A stretch of DNA of 15,258 nucleotides from Candidatus Eiseniibacteriota bacterium. GTDB taxonomy: Bacteria > Eisenbacteria > RBG-16-71-46. This document shows positions 1 to 7,066 of this stretch, one piece after another; within the stretch, counting starts at the first letter, position 1; the number at the start of each line of letters is the position of its first letter. Position numbers and translations under genes: made by a program. Location of the stretch: assembly GCA_005893185.1 (NCBI GenBank), contig VBOS01000031.1, positions 1 to 15,258 of the forward strand. The letters are read 5' to 3'. The notes below the pieces were generated by a model, which saw only the letters and a program-made list of their open reading frames with translations, had not been told where the DNA came from and searched no databases.

Positions 1-1
1 G

Positions 2-541
2 ATCGAGGACGTGTTCTCGATCTCGGGGCGCGGGACGGTGGGGACGGGGCGGGTGGAGCGGGGGAAGGTGAAGGTGGGAGACAAGGTGGAGATCGTGGGG
101 TTGCGGCCGACGCGGGAGACGGTGGTGACGGGGGTGGAGATGTTCCGCAAGAGCATGGACGAGGCGATCGCGGGGGACAACATCGGGCTGCTGTTGCGGG
201 GGATCGAGAAGGAGGACCTGGAGCGCGGGATGTGCGTGGTGGCGCCCAAGTCGGTGACGCCGCACACCAAGTTTGCGGGGTCGGTGTACATCCTGACGAA
301 GGAAGAGGGGGGCCGGCACACGCCGTTTTTCAACGGGTACCGGCCGCAGTTCTACTTTCGGACGACGGACGTGACGGGGGTGGCGACGCTGCCGACGGGG
401 CGGGAGATGGTGATGCCGGGGGACAACGTGGATATGGTGGTGGAGCTGATTACGCCGATCGCGATGGAGAAGGAGCTGCGGTTCGCGATCCGCGAGGGCG
501 GGCGAACGGTCGGGGCCGGCGTCGTCGCCGACATCCAGGCC
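2..541 (+). CDS. tuf: Elongation factor Tu (C-terminal part, cut by window edge)
   Basis: EF-Tu brings aminoacyl-tRNA to the ribosomal A site as a GTP complex. The window opens inside the gene: the visible ~180 residues start at IEDVFSISGRGTV, the beginning of beta-barrel domain 2. They run through domain 3, with PFFNGYRPQFYFRTTDVTG and the near-terminal REGGRTVGAGVV. The GTPase domain lies upstream of the window. There is no stop codon where the protein should end. After GAGVVADIQA (about 541) the frame runs on into rpsJ sequence read out of frame and only stops at 697, so the end I give is by homology. All 20 valine codons before position ~493 are GTG and nearly all glycines are GGG, while the last three valines are GTC. 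This break in codon style is not seen in the following genes. Family identity is certain; the 3' end is not. Confidence 0.93.
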
Positions 542-543
542 TA

Positions 544-782
<239 letters not shown>

Positions 783-786
<4 letters not shown>

Positions 787-908
787 GAAGCCGATCGATG
801 ACCGTCTGCTGCGTTGCCTCGGTCGCGTCGTCCTCGGCGTATCTTGAGATACGTCTGCGGGCGCCGCTCGGTCGGGGCGTTGCACACGGTCATCGCTCGG
901 CTTCCTAG
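783..908. repeat. Large imperfect palindrome filling the rpsJ-rplC gap
   Basis: Bases 783-809 and 882-908 are inverted copies of each other: 25 of 27 positions pair, the exceptions being 795/896 and 806/885. In the centre, 838-843 and 848-853 form a second stem (CGTATC-TTGA-GATACG). The inner flanks (810-837 and 854-881) do not pair well, but share the short direct repeats GCGTTGC and CTCGGTCG. The structure includes the rpsJ stop codon and ends just before the rplC SD at 911-914, so it occupies the whole spacer. GACCG at 800-804 could pair with CGGTC at 820-824, 869-873 or 887-891, which would allow alternative folds. It could be a cis-regulatory RNA hairpin, a REP/MITE-like repeat, or both; I cannot tell from one copy. 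Confidence 0.85.
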
Positions 909-921
909 GCGGAGAATGCGC

Positions 922-1545
922 ATGATGGGACTGATCGGCAGAAAGGTGGGGATGACCCAGATCTTCGACGAGAAGGGCGAGGCCATTCCCGTGACGGTGA
1001 TCGAGGCCGGTCCGTGCACGGTTTCCGAGGTGCGCAGCGCGGAGCGGAACGGCTACCAGGCGATCCAGCTCGGGTTCGGCACCAACCTGGAATCGCGGTT
1101 CTCGCGTCCGGTCCTGGGCCAGTTCAAGAAGCGCAATCTCCCGCCGGCTCGCCACCTGCGCGAGTTTCGGGTCGCGGATCTGGCGGGCGTTGAGCCGGGC
1201 CAGACGCTCACCGTGGCGATGTTCGAGAAGGGCACGCACGTGGACGTGCGCGGCGTCACGAAGGGCCGCGGCTTCGCCGGGGTCGTGAAGCGCCACAAGT
1301 TCGTCGCCGGCCACGCCTCGCACGGCCCGACCGCCGGCAAGCAGCCGGGCTCGATCGGCTCGTCCGCGTATCCCTCGCGGGTCCTCAAGGGCAAGCGCCT
1401 GCCGGGACGGATGGGCGGGGTGAACCTCAGGATCAAGAACCTGGAAGTCATCGGGGTGAACCCCGAGCAGAACGTGCTGCTGGTGCGTGGCGCGGTTCCG
1501 GGCCCGACGAACGGCATCGTGTTCGTCGAGAAACGGGAGGCGTGA
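922..1545 (+). CDS. rplC: 50S ribosomal protein L3
   Basis: L3 is an early-assembly 23S rRNA-binding protein whose loop reaches towards the peptidyl-transferase centre. The 207-residue product begins MMGLIGRKVGMTQIFDE, the usual L3 start. It carries the central loop segment ASHG, then PGSIG, VLKGKRLPGRMG, and ends in LLVRGAVPGP-x-NG-x-VFV. It is complete. I chose ATG 922 because GGAG at 911-914 sits 7 bases upstream. In-frame ATGs at 916 and 925 are possible, but 916 is too close to the SD. A longer in-frame reading from 814 would pass through the palindrome and has no L3 homology. The gene follows the palindromic spacer directly, and one base separates its stop codon from the rplD start. Confidence 0.97.
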   Translation: MMGLIGRKVGMTQIFDEKGEAIPVTVIEAGPCTVSEVRSAERNGYQAIQLGFGTNLESRFSRPVLGQFKKRNLPPARHLREFRVADLAGVEPGQTLTVAMFEKGTHVDVRGVTKGRGFAGVVKRHKFVAGHASHGPTAGKQPGSIGSSAYPSRVLKGKRLPGRMGGVNLRIKNLEVIGVNPEQNVLLVRGAVPGPTNGIVFVEKREA

Positions 1546-1546
1546 C

Positions 1547-2173
1547 ATGAACGCGAAGATCTTCGGCATGGATGGAAGCGCGAAGGGCGAGGCGAGCCTG
1601 CCGGACGAGCTGTTCGCCCAGCCCGTTCACGAGCACCTGCTGTGGCTTTCCGTGAAACGCCATCTCGGCGACCAGCGCCAGGGGACCGCCAAGGTCAAGA
1701 CCCGCGGCGAGGTCTCGGGCGGCGGCCGCAAGCCGTGGCGCCAGAAGGGCACGGGGCGGGCACGCTCGGGCTCCAACACGTCTCCGCTGTGGCCGGGCGG
1801 CGGGCGCGCGTTCGGTCCCAAGCCGCGTGACCACCGCACGGAGCTGCCGCGCAAGCAGCGCCGCGCTGCGCTCGCCGCCGCGCTCTCCCAGAAGGCGGGT
1901 GAGAACGCGGTCACGGTGGTCGACTCCCTGTCGTTTGCCGCTCCCAAGACCCGCGAGATGGCCGAGGTCCTGAAGCACCTGGGGCTCGAGGCGAAGCGCA
2001 CGCTGCTCGTGCTCGGCGAGGCCGATCCGAATGTCGTGCGCTCGTGCCGGAATCTGCGGAACCTCAAGACGACGCTCGCGAGCCAGATCAACCCGTACGA
2101 GCTGCTCCAGTCGGAGGCGCTGCTCGTCACCGCCCCCGCGCTGGCGCTGATGAAGGAGATCTTCTCGCGATGA
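1547..2173 (+). CDS. rplD: 50S ribosomal protein L4
   Basis: L4 binds 23S rRNA, and its extended loop lines the peptide exit tunnel; in E. coli it also represses its own operon. The 208-residue protein has the conserved block GGGRKPWRQKGTGRARSGS at about residues 57-75, followed by the loop region WPGGGRAFGPKPRDH. The C-terminal Rossmann-like half follows, with RNLRNLKTTLASQINPYELL near the end. The length is normal. ATG 1547 follows the rplC stop by one base, and the rplC tail GGGAGG (1535-1540) is a good SD at 6 bases. The last four bases overlap the rplW start. Autogenous control by L4 is known in E. coli; I see no E. coli-type S10 leader, since the region upstream of rpsJ is missing. Confidence 0.96.
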   Translation: MNAKIFGMDGSAKGEASLPDELFAQPVHEHLLWLSVKRHLGDQRQGTAKVKTRGEVSGGGRKPWRQKGTGRARSGSNTSPLWPGGGRAFGPKPRDHRTELPRKQRRAALAAALSQKAGENAVTVVDSLSFAAPKTREMAEVLKHLGLEAKRTLLVLGEADPNVVRSCRNLRNLKTTLASQINPYELLQSEALLVTAPALALMKEIFSR

Positions 2174-2460
2174 AGGATCCACGGGCGATCGTGCGGCGGG
2201 CCCTCATCACCGAGAAAGGCACGGTGCTGCGGGAGCGGCGCAACCAGTACACCTTCGAGGTGGCGCGCGACGCCAACCGCATCGAGATCAAGCGCGCGGT
2301 CGAGAGCATCTTCTCGGTCAAGGTCCGCGAGGTGCGCACCATGCAATTGCGCGGCAAGGTCAAGCGGCAGGGCCGTTTCTCCGGCCGGCGCAGCGACTGG
2401 AAGAAGGCGATCGTCACGCTTCTGCCGGACCAGAAGATCGAGTTGTTCGAGCAGGTCTAG
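2170..2460 (+). CDS. rplW: 50S ribosomal protein L23
   Basis: L23 sits at the tunnel exit and docks trigger factor and SRP. The 96-residue product has the usual N-terminal AIVRRALITEKGT, then NQYTFEVARDANRIEIKRAV, the motif IFSVKV-x-EVRTM, and the basic loop GKVKRQGRFSGRRSDWKKAI. Length and order match bacterial L23. ATG 2170 overlaps the rplD stop as ATGA, so translation is probably coupled. Nothing is unusual. Confidence 0.96.
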   Translation: MKDPRAIVRRALITEKGTVLRERRNQYTFEVARDANRIEIKRAVESIFSVKVREVRTMQLRGKVKRQGRFSGRRSDWKKAIVTLLPDQKIELFEQV

Positions 2461-2472
2461 AGGGCGACCACC

Positions 2473-3297
2473 ATGGGTCTCAAGAAATTCCGTCCGATCA
2501 CGCCGACGCTGCGGCACACGGTGATGGTGGACTTTTCCGAGCTCACCCGCAGCCGGCCGGTGAAGAGCCTGACCGAGGCGCTCAAGAAGACCGGCGGCCG
2601 CGACAACTACGGCCACATCTCGATGCGCTGGATCGGGGGCGGCCACCGGCAGCGCTACCGGCTCGTGGACTTCCGCCGCGACAAGGACGGCATTCCGGCC
2701 CGCGTGGCCAGCATCGAGTACGATCCCAACCGCTCCGCGCGCATCGCGCTCCTCAACTACGCCGACGGCGAGCGCCGCTACATCGTCGCGCCCGACGGGC
2801 TCAAGGTTGGACAGAAAGTGCAGTCGGGGCCAGAAGCGGAGATCCAGCCGGGCAACTGCCTATCGCTCAAGCACATTCCGCTCGGCACGAGCGTGCACAA
2901 CGTCGAGCTGTTCCCGGGCCGCGCCGCGCGCGTGGCGCGCTCGGCCGGCTCGTTCTGTCAGCTCATGGCGCGGGAGGGCGATTACGCGCAGTTGCGCCTG
3001 CCCTCGGGCGAGGTCCGCAAGTTTCACGTCAACTGCCGTGCGGTCGTCGGACAAGTCGGCAATCTCGACCACGAAAACATGTCGCTCGGCAAGGCCGGCC
3101 GCAACCGCTGGCGGGGGCGCCTGGGGAGCGTGCGGGGCGTCGCGATGAACCCGGTCGACCACCCGATGGGCGGCGGCGAAGGCAAGTCCTCGGGCGGTCG
3201 CCATCCGTGCTCGCCCTGGGGGCAGATCGCGAAGGGACTCAAGACCCGCAAGCGCAAGCTGAGCGACTCGCTCATCCTGCGCAGGCGGAAGAAGTAG
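2473..3297 (+). CDS. rplB: 50S ribosomal protein L2
   Basis: L2 is required for subunit association and peptidyl-transferase activity. The 274-residue product is complete. It has an OB-fold and an SH3-like domain with GGGH-x-QRYRLVDFRRD, then IEYDPNRSARIALL, and the late NPVDHPMGGGEGKSSGGRHP block. In most bacteria the last motif reads DHPHGGGEG; here the second histidine is Met while the first is kept. From memory the HPM form and the following AKG-x-KTR tail occur in Bacteroidota-like lineages, which bears on taxonomy. ATG 2473 has GAGGG at 2460-2464 as SD. The leader and start (GAGGGCGACCACCATGG) closely resemble those of the next gene, rpsS. Confidence 0.97.
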   Translation: MGLKKFRPITPTLRHTVMVDFSELTRSRPVKSLTEALKKTGGRDNYGHISMRWIGGGHRQRYRLVDFRRDKDGIPARVASIEYDPNRSARIALLNYADGERRYIVAPDGLKVGQKVQSGPEAEIQPGNCLSLKHIPLGTSVHNVELFPGRAARVARSAGSFCQLMAREGDYAQLRLPSGEVRKFHVNCRAVVGQVGNLDHENMSLGKAGRNRWRGRLGSVRGVAMNPVDHPMGGGEGKSSGGRHPCSPWGQIAKGLKTRKRKLSDSLILRRRKK

Positions 3298-3312
3298 GAG
3301 AGGCGAACCACC

Positions 3313-3565
3313 ATGGCCCGTTCAGAAGCGCGTGCTCAAGACCTGGGCGCGACGCTGCACGATCCCGCCGGACTTCGTGGGCCACACCCTGGCCGTGCAC
3401 AACGGGAACAAGTTCCTGCCCATCTACGTGACCGAGAACATGGTCGGCCACAAGCTGGGCGAGTTCGTCCCGACCCGCGTGTTCCGCGGTCACGGGCAGC
3501 ACGTGGCCGAGAAGACCGCGGCCCCGGGCGCTCCCGGTGCCCCGCCCGCCAAGAAGGGATCCTGA
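3313..3565 (+). CDS. rpsS: 30S ribosomal protein S19, internal block missing and frame broken
   Basis: S19 lies in the 30S head with S13 and contacts the A-site tRNA region. ATG 3313 (SD AGGAGAGG at 3296-3303) gives MARS, the normal S19 start, but this frame then leaves the family. The rest of S19 is read in another frame from 3323: QKRVLKTWARRCTIPP, then VGHTLAVHNG, VTENMVGHKLGEFVPTR and FRGH, ending at TGA 3563-3565. Aligned with E. coli S19, about residues 5-26 are absent, including the very conserved KKGPF-V/I-D segment. The visible 84 residues plus ~22 give a normal S19 with a short Ala/Pro/Gly/Lys tail (AAPGAPGAPPAKKG). A gene caller would probably start at GTG 3332. The gene cannot make S19 as written; I think this is a lost assembly gap rather than a true pseudogene. 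Confidence 0.88.
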
Positions 3566-3566
3566 G

Positions 3567-3902
3567 ATGGAAGCCCGGGCGATCCAGCGGTTCGTGCGCA
3601 TCACGCCGCGTAAGTGCGGCCAGGTGCTCGAGCTGATCCGCGGCCGCACCGTGGAGCAGGCGCAGAGCACGCTGGAGTTCACGCCCAAGTACGGGGCGCG
3701 CATCGTGCAAAAGGTTCTGAAGTCGGCGGTGGCGAATGCGCTGCAGGCCGGCAAGGTGCGGATCGAGGACCTGATCGTGAAGGAAGCGGTGGCGGGCGCC
3801 GGACCCACGCTCAAGCGCTGGCTGCCGCGCGCGCAGGGCCGGGCCACGCCGCTCTTGAAACGCATGAGCCACGTGTCGGTGACCGTGGCCACGAGGGAGT
3901 GA
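3567..3902 (+). CDS. rplV: 50S ribosomal protein L22
   Basis: L22 spans 23S rRNA domains, and its beta-hairpin forms part of the exit-tunnel constriction. The 111-residue protein starts MEARAIQRFVRITPRKCGQV, continues with LIRGRTVEQA, KVLKSAVANALQ and VKEA, and ends in the hairpin/tail block GPTLKRWLPRAQGRATPLLK. It is complete. ATG 3567 is one base after the rpsS stop; an in-frame upstream ATG at 3537 would overlap the S19 tail and adds nothing homologous. It is coupled to rpsS upstream and overlaps the SD of rpsC downstream. Confidence 0.96.
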   Translation: MEARAIQRFVRITPRKCGQVLELIRGRTVEQAQSTLEFTPKYGARIVQKVLKSAVANALQAGKVRIEDLIVKEAVAGAGPTLKRWLPRAQGRATPLLKRMSHVSVTVATRE

Positions 3903-3909
3903 GGAGCGC

Positions 3910-4578
3910 ATGGGACAGAAGACCAACCCCATCGGCCTGCGGCTCGGGATCATAAAGACCTGGGATTCGCGCTGGTTCGGCAAGCGCGCGTATCCGGAGA
4001 TGCTGCGCGAGGACCTGCTCATCAAGCGCTACCTCAAGAAGCGCCTCTACCAGGCGGGGATCTCCAAGATCACGATCGAGCGCAAGGGCGACCGGATCAC
4101 GATTGGCATCCGCACCGCCCGCCCCGGCCTCGTGATCGGGCGCAAGGGCGAGCAGGTGGACAAGCTCTCCGAAGAGATGAAGAAGCTGACCGGGCGACAC
4201 GTGCAGCTCAACATCGAGGAGATCAAGCGCGCGGACCTCGACTCGCAGCTCGTGGCCGAGCACATCGCCAAGCAGCTCGAGCAGCGCGTCTCGTTCCGCC
4301 GCGCGATGAAGAAGGCGATCGCGTCGTCCATGCGCGCCGGTGCCAAGGGCATCCGCGTGGCTTGCGCGGGCCGGCTCGGGGGCTCGGAGATGGCGCGCTA
4401 CGAAACCTATCGCGAGGGGCGCGTGCCGCTCCACACGCTGCGCGCCGACATCGACTTCGCGAAGGCCACCGCCTTCACGCCCTACGGGACGTGCGGTGTG
4501 AAGGTGTGGATGTTCCACGGCGAAGTGCTGGACCGGGCGGCGGCGGGCCACGCCCCCGCGGTCGCGCCCGCGCGCTAG
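3910..4578 (+). CDS. rpsC: 30S ribosomal protein S3
   Basis: S3 forms part of the mRNA entry site. The 222-residue protein starts MGQKTNPIGLRLG. It has a type II KH domain with the GRKG loop at residues 77-80 (RPGLVIGRKGEQVDKL), followed by the C-terminal domain AGRLGGSEMARYE-x-YREGRVPLHTLRADID. It ends in an Ala/Pro-rich tail (AAAGHAPAVAPAR). ATG 3910 follows SD GAGGAG at 3901-3906. The sequence looks complete and ordinary. Confidence 0.97.
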   Translation: MGQKTNPIGLRLGIIKTWDSRWFGKRAYPEMLREDLLIKRYLKKRLYQAGISKITIERKGDRITIGIRTARPGLVIGRKGEQVDKLSEEMKKLTGRHVQLNIEEIKRADLDSQLVAEHIAKQLEQRVSFRRAMKKAIASSMRAGAKGIRVACAGRLGGSEMARYETYREGRVPLHTLRADIDFAKATAFTPYGTCGVKVWMFHGEVLDRAAAGHAPAVAPAR

Positions 4579-4590
4579 GAGACTCGAATC

Positions 4591-5013
4591 ATGCTCATGC
4601 CGAAGCGCGTCAAGTACCGCAAGCAGCAGCGCGGGCGCATGCGCGGCAAGGCGTATCGCGGCGGCGACGTCGCGTTCGGACAGTACGGGCTTCTGTCGCT
4701 CGAGCCGGCATGGGTTACGAGCCGCCAGCTGGAGGCGGCGCGAGTCGCGATCACCCGCAGCATCAAGCGCGGCGGAAAGATGTGGATCCGGGTGTTCCCG
4801 GACAAGCCGGTCACGAAGAAGCCCGCCGAGACGCGGATGGGCAAGGGCAAGGGCGCTCCCGAGACCTGGGTGGCTGTGGTCAAGCCCGGGCGAGTCCTGT
4901 TCGAGCTCGAAGGCATCTCGAGGAGCTTCGCGCAGGAGGCCATGAAGCTCGGGGCGTCCAAGCTGCCGATGCGGACGCGCTTCGTGGACCGGCGCGAGCT
5001 GGGAGGAGAGTGA
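4591..5013 (+). CDS. rplP: 50S ribosomal protein L16
   Basis: L16 binds 23S rRNA near the A-site tRNA elbow and is a late-assembly protein. The product is 140 residues with the classical start MLMPKRVKYRKQQRGRM-x-GKA. It then has LEPAWVTSRQLEAARVAITR, RGGKMWIRVFPDKPVTKKP and GKGKGAPETWVAVVKPGRVL. The arginine that is hydroxylated in some bacteria would fall in this last region. SD AGGAG is at 4577-4581. Its stop codon lies just before the rpmC start. Confidence 0.97.
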   Translation: MLMPKRVKYRKQQRGRMRGKAYRGGDVAFGQYGLLSLEPAWVTSRQLEAARVAITRSIKRGGKMWIRVFPDKPVTKKPAETRMGKGKGAPETWVAVVKPGRVLFELEGISRSFAQEAMKLGASKLPMRTRFVDRRELGGE

Positions 5014-5015
5014 GC

Positions 5016-5222
5016 GTGGGACGGGTGAAGGCGGACGCGATGCGCGACCAGACGCCGGACGAGATCCGCATGCGGATCGCCGAGCTGCGCGAAGAGCTGT
5101 TCAACCTGCGTTTTCGGAACTCGATGAAGCAGCTCGACAATGCGCTCAAGATCCGCGAGGGCCGGCGCGAGATCGCGCGCCTGCTCACGGTGCTGGGGGA
5201 GAAGGAGCGCAAGCAGGCCTGA
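5016..5222 (+). CDS. rpmC: 50S ribosomal protein L29
   Basis: L29 is a small two-helix protein beside L23 at the tunnel exit. The characteristic segment AELREELFNLRFRNSMKQLDN is present, followed by IREGRREIARLLTVLGEKER. I chose GTG 5016 because GGAGGAG at 5002-5008 lies 7 bases upstream, giving 68 residues. GTG 5025 would give a start (MKADAMRDQTPDE) that lines up slightly better with the family MKA-x-ELRDLT, and ATG 5040 is a third option. The gene begins 3 bases after the rplP stop. A strong hairpin follows its own stop. Confidence 0.92.
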   Translation: MGRVKADAMRDQTPDEIRMRIAELREELFNLRFRNSMKQLDNALKIREGRREIARLLTVLGEKERKQA

Positions 5223-5230
5223 GGTCGCCT

Positions 5231-5268
5231 GGCTCCCGGGCGGGCGTGATCGCCCGCCTCGAGGAGCC
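5231..5268 (+). promoter_or_regulatory. Strong hairpin between rpmC and rpsQ
   Basis: An outer stem of 6 pairs (GGCTCC 5231-5236 with GGAGCC 5263-5268) encloses an inner 8-pair all-GC stem (5239-5246 with 5251-5258) with loop TGAT, separated by a small internal loop. No T-run follows, so it is not a typical intrinsic terminator. The rpsQ SD region starts 7 bases later. It could tune rpsQ translation or protect mRNA. The fold is visible; the role is inference. Confidence 0.6.
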
Positions 5269-5292
5269 GGGATCGAGGAGGTGGAAAGGCGC

Positions 5293-5540
5293 ATGACGGA
5301 GATGGAGACGCGTAATCGCAGGAAGGTCCGGGTCGGCCGGGTGGTCAGCGACCGCATGGAGAAGACCATCGTGGTCTCCATCGAGCGCCTGGTGAAGCAC
5401 CCTACGTACGGTCGTTACGTGCGTCGGCGGACCAAAAGAACGAGGGCAAGGTGGGCGACCTCGTGCGTTTCATGGAGACGCGCCCGATCTCCAAGGACAA
5501 GCGCTGGCGGTTCGTGGAAGTGCTGGAGCGGGCGAAGTGA
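5293..5540 (+). CDS. rpsQ: 30S ribosomal protein S17, short block missing and frame broken
   Basis: S17 is a primary 16S rRNA-binding protein with an OB fold. From ATG 5293 (GGAGG at 5278-5282; ATG 5302 is an alternative) the frame gives NRRKVRVGRVVSDRMEKTIV, then VKHPTYGRYVRRRTK up to about 5436. The remainder, NEGKVGDLVRFMETRPISKD-KRW and VEVLERAK, is read in a different frame from 5436 to TGA 5538-5540. Between them the family has about six residues, usually F/L-x-A/V-HDE, that are missing here. The 81 visible residues plus 6-7 equal the usual length. The junction reads ACCAAAAGAACGAG, consistent with ACCAA joined to AAGAACGAG. The first frame stays open into rplN, so software would report a false S17-L14 fusion. 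Confidence 0.88.
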
Positions 5541-5592
5541 CGGGCATCGGTCTCGGGTTCTCGCAGGCGGGCGCACGCCGCGGGGGGCGGCC

Positions 5593-5961
5593 ATGATTCA
5601 GCTGCGGACCATGGTGACGGTCGCGGACAATTCGGGCGCGAAGCGCGCCCAGTGCATCAAGGTCCTGGGCGGGCATCACAAGCGCTACGGCCGGCTGGGC
5701 GACATCGTCGTCGTGTCGATCAAGGACGCGATTCCGGGCGCCGCGGTTAAGAAGGGCGACGTCGCCAAGGCGGTGGTGGTGCGCGCGGTCAAGGAGGGCC
5801 GTCGCAAGGACGGCTCGTACATCCGGTTCGACGAGAATGCGGTGGTCCTGATCAATGACGACAAGGAACCGCGCGGGACCCGTATCTTCGGCCCGGTGGC
5901 GCGGGAGCTGCGCGAGAAGGCGTTCATGAAGATCATCTCCCTCGCGCCGGAGGTCATCTGA
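5593..5961 (+). CDS. rplN: 50S ribosomal protein L14
   Basis: L14 lies at the subunit interface, forms bridges to 16S rRNA and is the RsfS binding site. The 122-residue protein is complete: MIQLRTMVTVADNSGAKRAQ at the start, then CIKVLGGHHKRYG, AVKKGDV-x-KAVVVR, DGSYIRFDENAVVLI and TRIFGPVARELREK, ending MKIISLAPEVI. The length equals the family norm. ATG 5593 has a G-rich SD (GGGGGG, 5582-5587). The frame is open upstream through the 3' part of rpsQ, but that is accidental. Its stop overlaps the rplX start by one base (TGATG). Confidence 0.97.
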   Translation: MIQLRTMVTVADNSGAKRAQCIKVLGGHHKRYGRLGDIVVVSIKDAIPGAAVKKGDVAKAVVVRAVKEGRRKDGSYIRFDENAVVLINDDKEPRGTRIFGPVARELREKAFMKIISLAPEVI

Positions 5962-6287
5962 TGGCGGTCCGGATCCGGAAGGGCGATACGGTGCAAGTGA
6001 TCGCCGGGGACGACAAGGGACGCACCGGGAAGGTGCTCTCGGTGGACGAGGAGAAGCGGCGCGTCGTGGTCGAGAAGGTGAACTTCGTCAAGCGTCATAC
6101 CAAGGCGCGCAAGCAGGGCATGAAGAGCGGCATCGTCGAGAAGGAGGCGCCGATCCACCTCTCGAACGTGCTGCTCTACGACGAGCGCCTGCAGCGCGGC
6201 ACGCGTGTGGGCGTCCGCGCGCTCGCGGACGGGAAGCGCGAGCGGGTGTCGAAGGCGAGCGGCGAGACGATCGCGAAGGCCGAGTAG
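5961..6287 (+). CDS. rplX: 50S ribosomal protein L24
   Basis: L24 is an assembly-initiator protein for the 50S subunit. The 108-residue product begins with the KOW-motif segment VRIRKGDTVQVIAGDDKGR-x-GKV, followed by VEKVNFVKRHTK and GGIVEKEAPIHLSNV-like sequence (here SGIVEKEAPIHLSNV). The stretch usually reading CPKTGKPTRVG is YDERLQRGTRVG, so the Cys-Pro motif is absent; this is common variation. ATG 5961 overlaps the rplN stop, suggesting coupling. Complete. Confidence 0.95.
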   Translation: MAVRIRKGDTVQVIAGDDKGRTGKVLSVDEEKRRVVVEKVNFVKRHTKARKQGMKSGIVEKEAPIHLSNVLLYDERLQRGTRVGVRALADGKRERVSKASGETIAKAE

Positions 6288-6319
6288 CCGGCCGAGCAGC
6301 GGCGAGGAGACCCGAAGGA

Positions 6320-7048
6320 ATGGCGGACGACAAGAAGGCAAAGGGCGCGGGCGCGACCCCGGGAGAGCCGAAGGCGAAGAGCCCGAAGCCCGAGAAGGGC
6401 GGCGCGCCGGGGAAAGGCGCCCGGGCGGGAAAGAGCGGCAAGGGCGCAGCCGGGGCGCCTCAAGCCGGCCCGGTGGTCCAGGAGCGGCCGCACGGACCGG
6501 CCGAGAAGCCGCGGCTCGCGCGCCACTACGTCGAGCGCGTGCGCCCGGCGCTCGTGGAGAAGTTCAAGTACAAGAGCACGATGCAGGCGCCGCACATCGA
6601 GAAGATCGTGATCAACATGGGCGTGGGAGACGCGATCCAGGACCAGAAGCTGCTGGACGCCGCGGTCGTGGAGCTGACCCAGATCTCGGGACAGCGTCCG
6701 GCGGTCCGGCGCGCCCGGAAGTCGATCTCGAATTTCAAGCTCCGTGAGGGCCTCCCGATCGGCTGCGCTGTGACGCTGCGCGGGGCGCGCATGTACGAAT
6801 TCTACGACCGTCTGATCAGCGTTGCTGTGCCCCGGATCCGTGACTTCCGCGGGCTCAACCCGCGCTCGTTCGACGGCCGCGGCAACTATACGCTCGGGCT
6901 GACCGAGCACATCATCTTCCCGGAGATCAACATCGAGAAGGTGGGCAAGGTCCGCGGCATGGACGTGACGATCGTGACCAGCGCGCGGACCGACGAGGAA
7001 GGGCGCGAGCTGCTGCGGCTCATGAACATGCCGTTCCGGGTTCGCTAG
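6320..7048 (+). CDS. rplE: 50S ribosomal protein L5 with long basic N-terminal extension
   Basis: L5 binds 5S rRNA in the central protuberance and contacts P-site tRNA. The core (residues ~63-242) is a normal L5: FKYKSTMQAPHIEKIVINMG, ISGQRPAVRRARKSI-x-NFK, GCAVTLRGARMYEF, VPRIRDFRGL, SFDGRGNYTLG and a final MPFRVR. Residues 1-62 are an addition not found in the ~180-residue family type. This addition is low-complexity and rich in Lys, Gly, Ala and Pro, with no predicted fold that I can see. ATG 6320 is supported by GAGGAG (6304-6309, 10 bases) and GAAGGA (too close); no ATG or GTG lies nearer the core with a better SD that I could find. The extension has the same GC-rich codon style as the core. 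It is probably a disordered rRNA-binding tail. Confidence 0.95.
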   Translation: MADDKKAKGAGATPGEPKAKSPKPEKGGAPGKGARAGKSGKGAAGAPQAGPVVQERPHGPAEKPRLARHYVERVRPALVEKFKYKSTMQAPHIEKIVINMGVGDAIQDQKLLDAAVVELTQISGQRPAVRRARKSISNFKLREGLPIGCAVTLRGARMYEFYDRLISVAVPRIRDFRGLNPRSFDGRGNYTLGLTEHIIFPEINIEKVGKVRGMDVTIVTSARTDEEGRELLRLMNMPFRVR

Positions 7049-7066
7049 GAATACGGAGGAGGGGAA

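Noticed and set aside
2460..3317. Similar leaders (GAGG-CGA-CCACCATGG) before rplB and rpsS
   Set aside because: The match is about 16 bases and includes the SD and start codon, both under common constraint; chance or codon habit explains it.
4362..5015. Open frame running through rpsC and rplP into rpmC
   Set aside because: Only the last part is L29; the upstream part is out-of-frame reading of S3 and L16.
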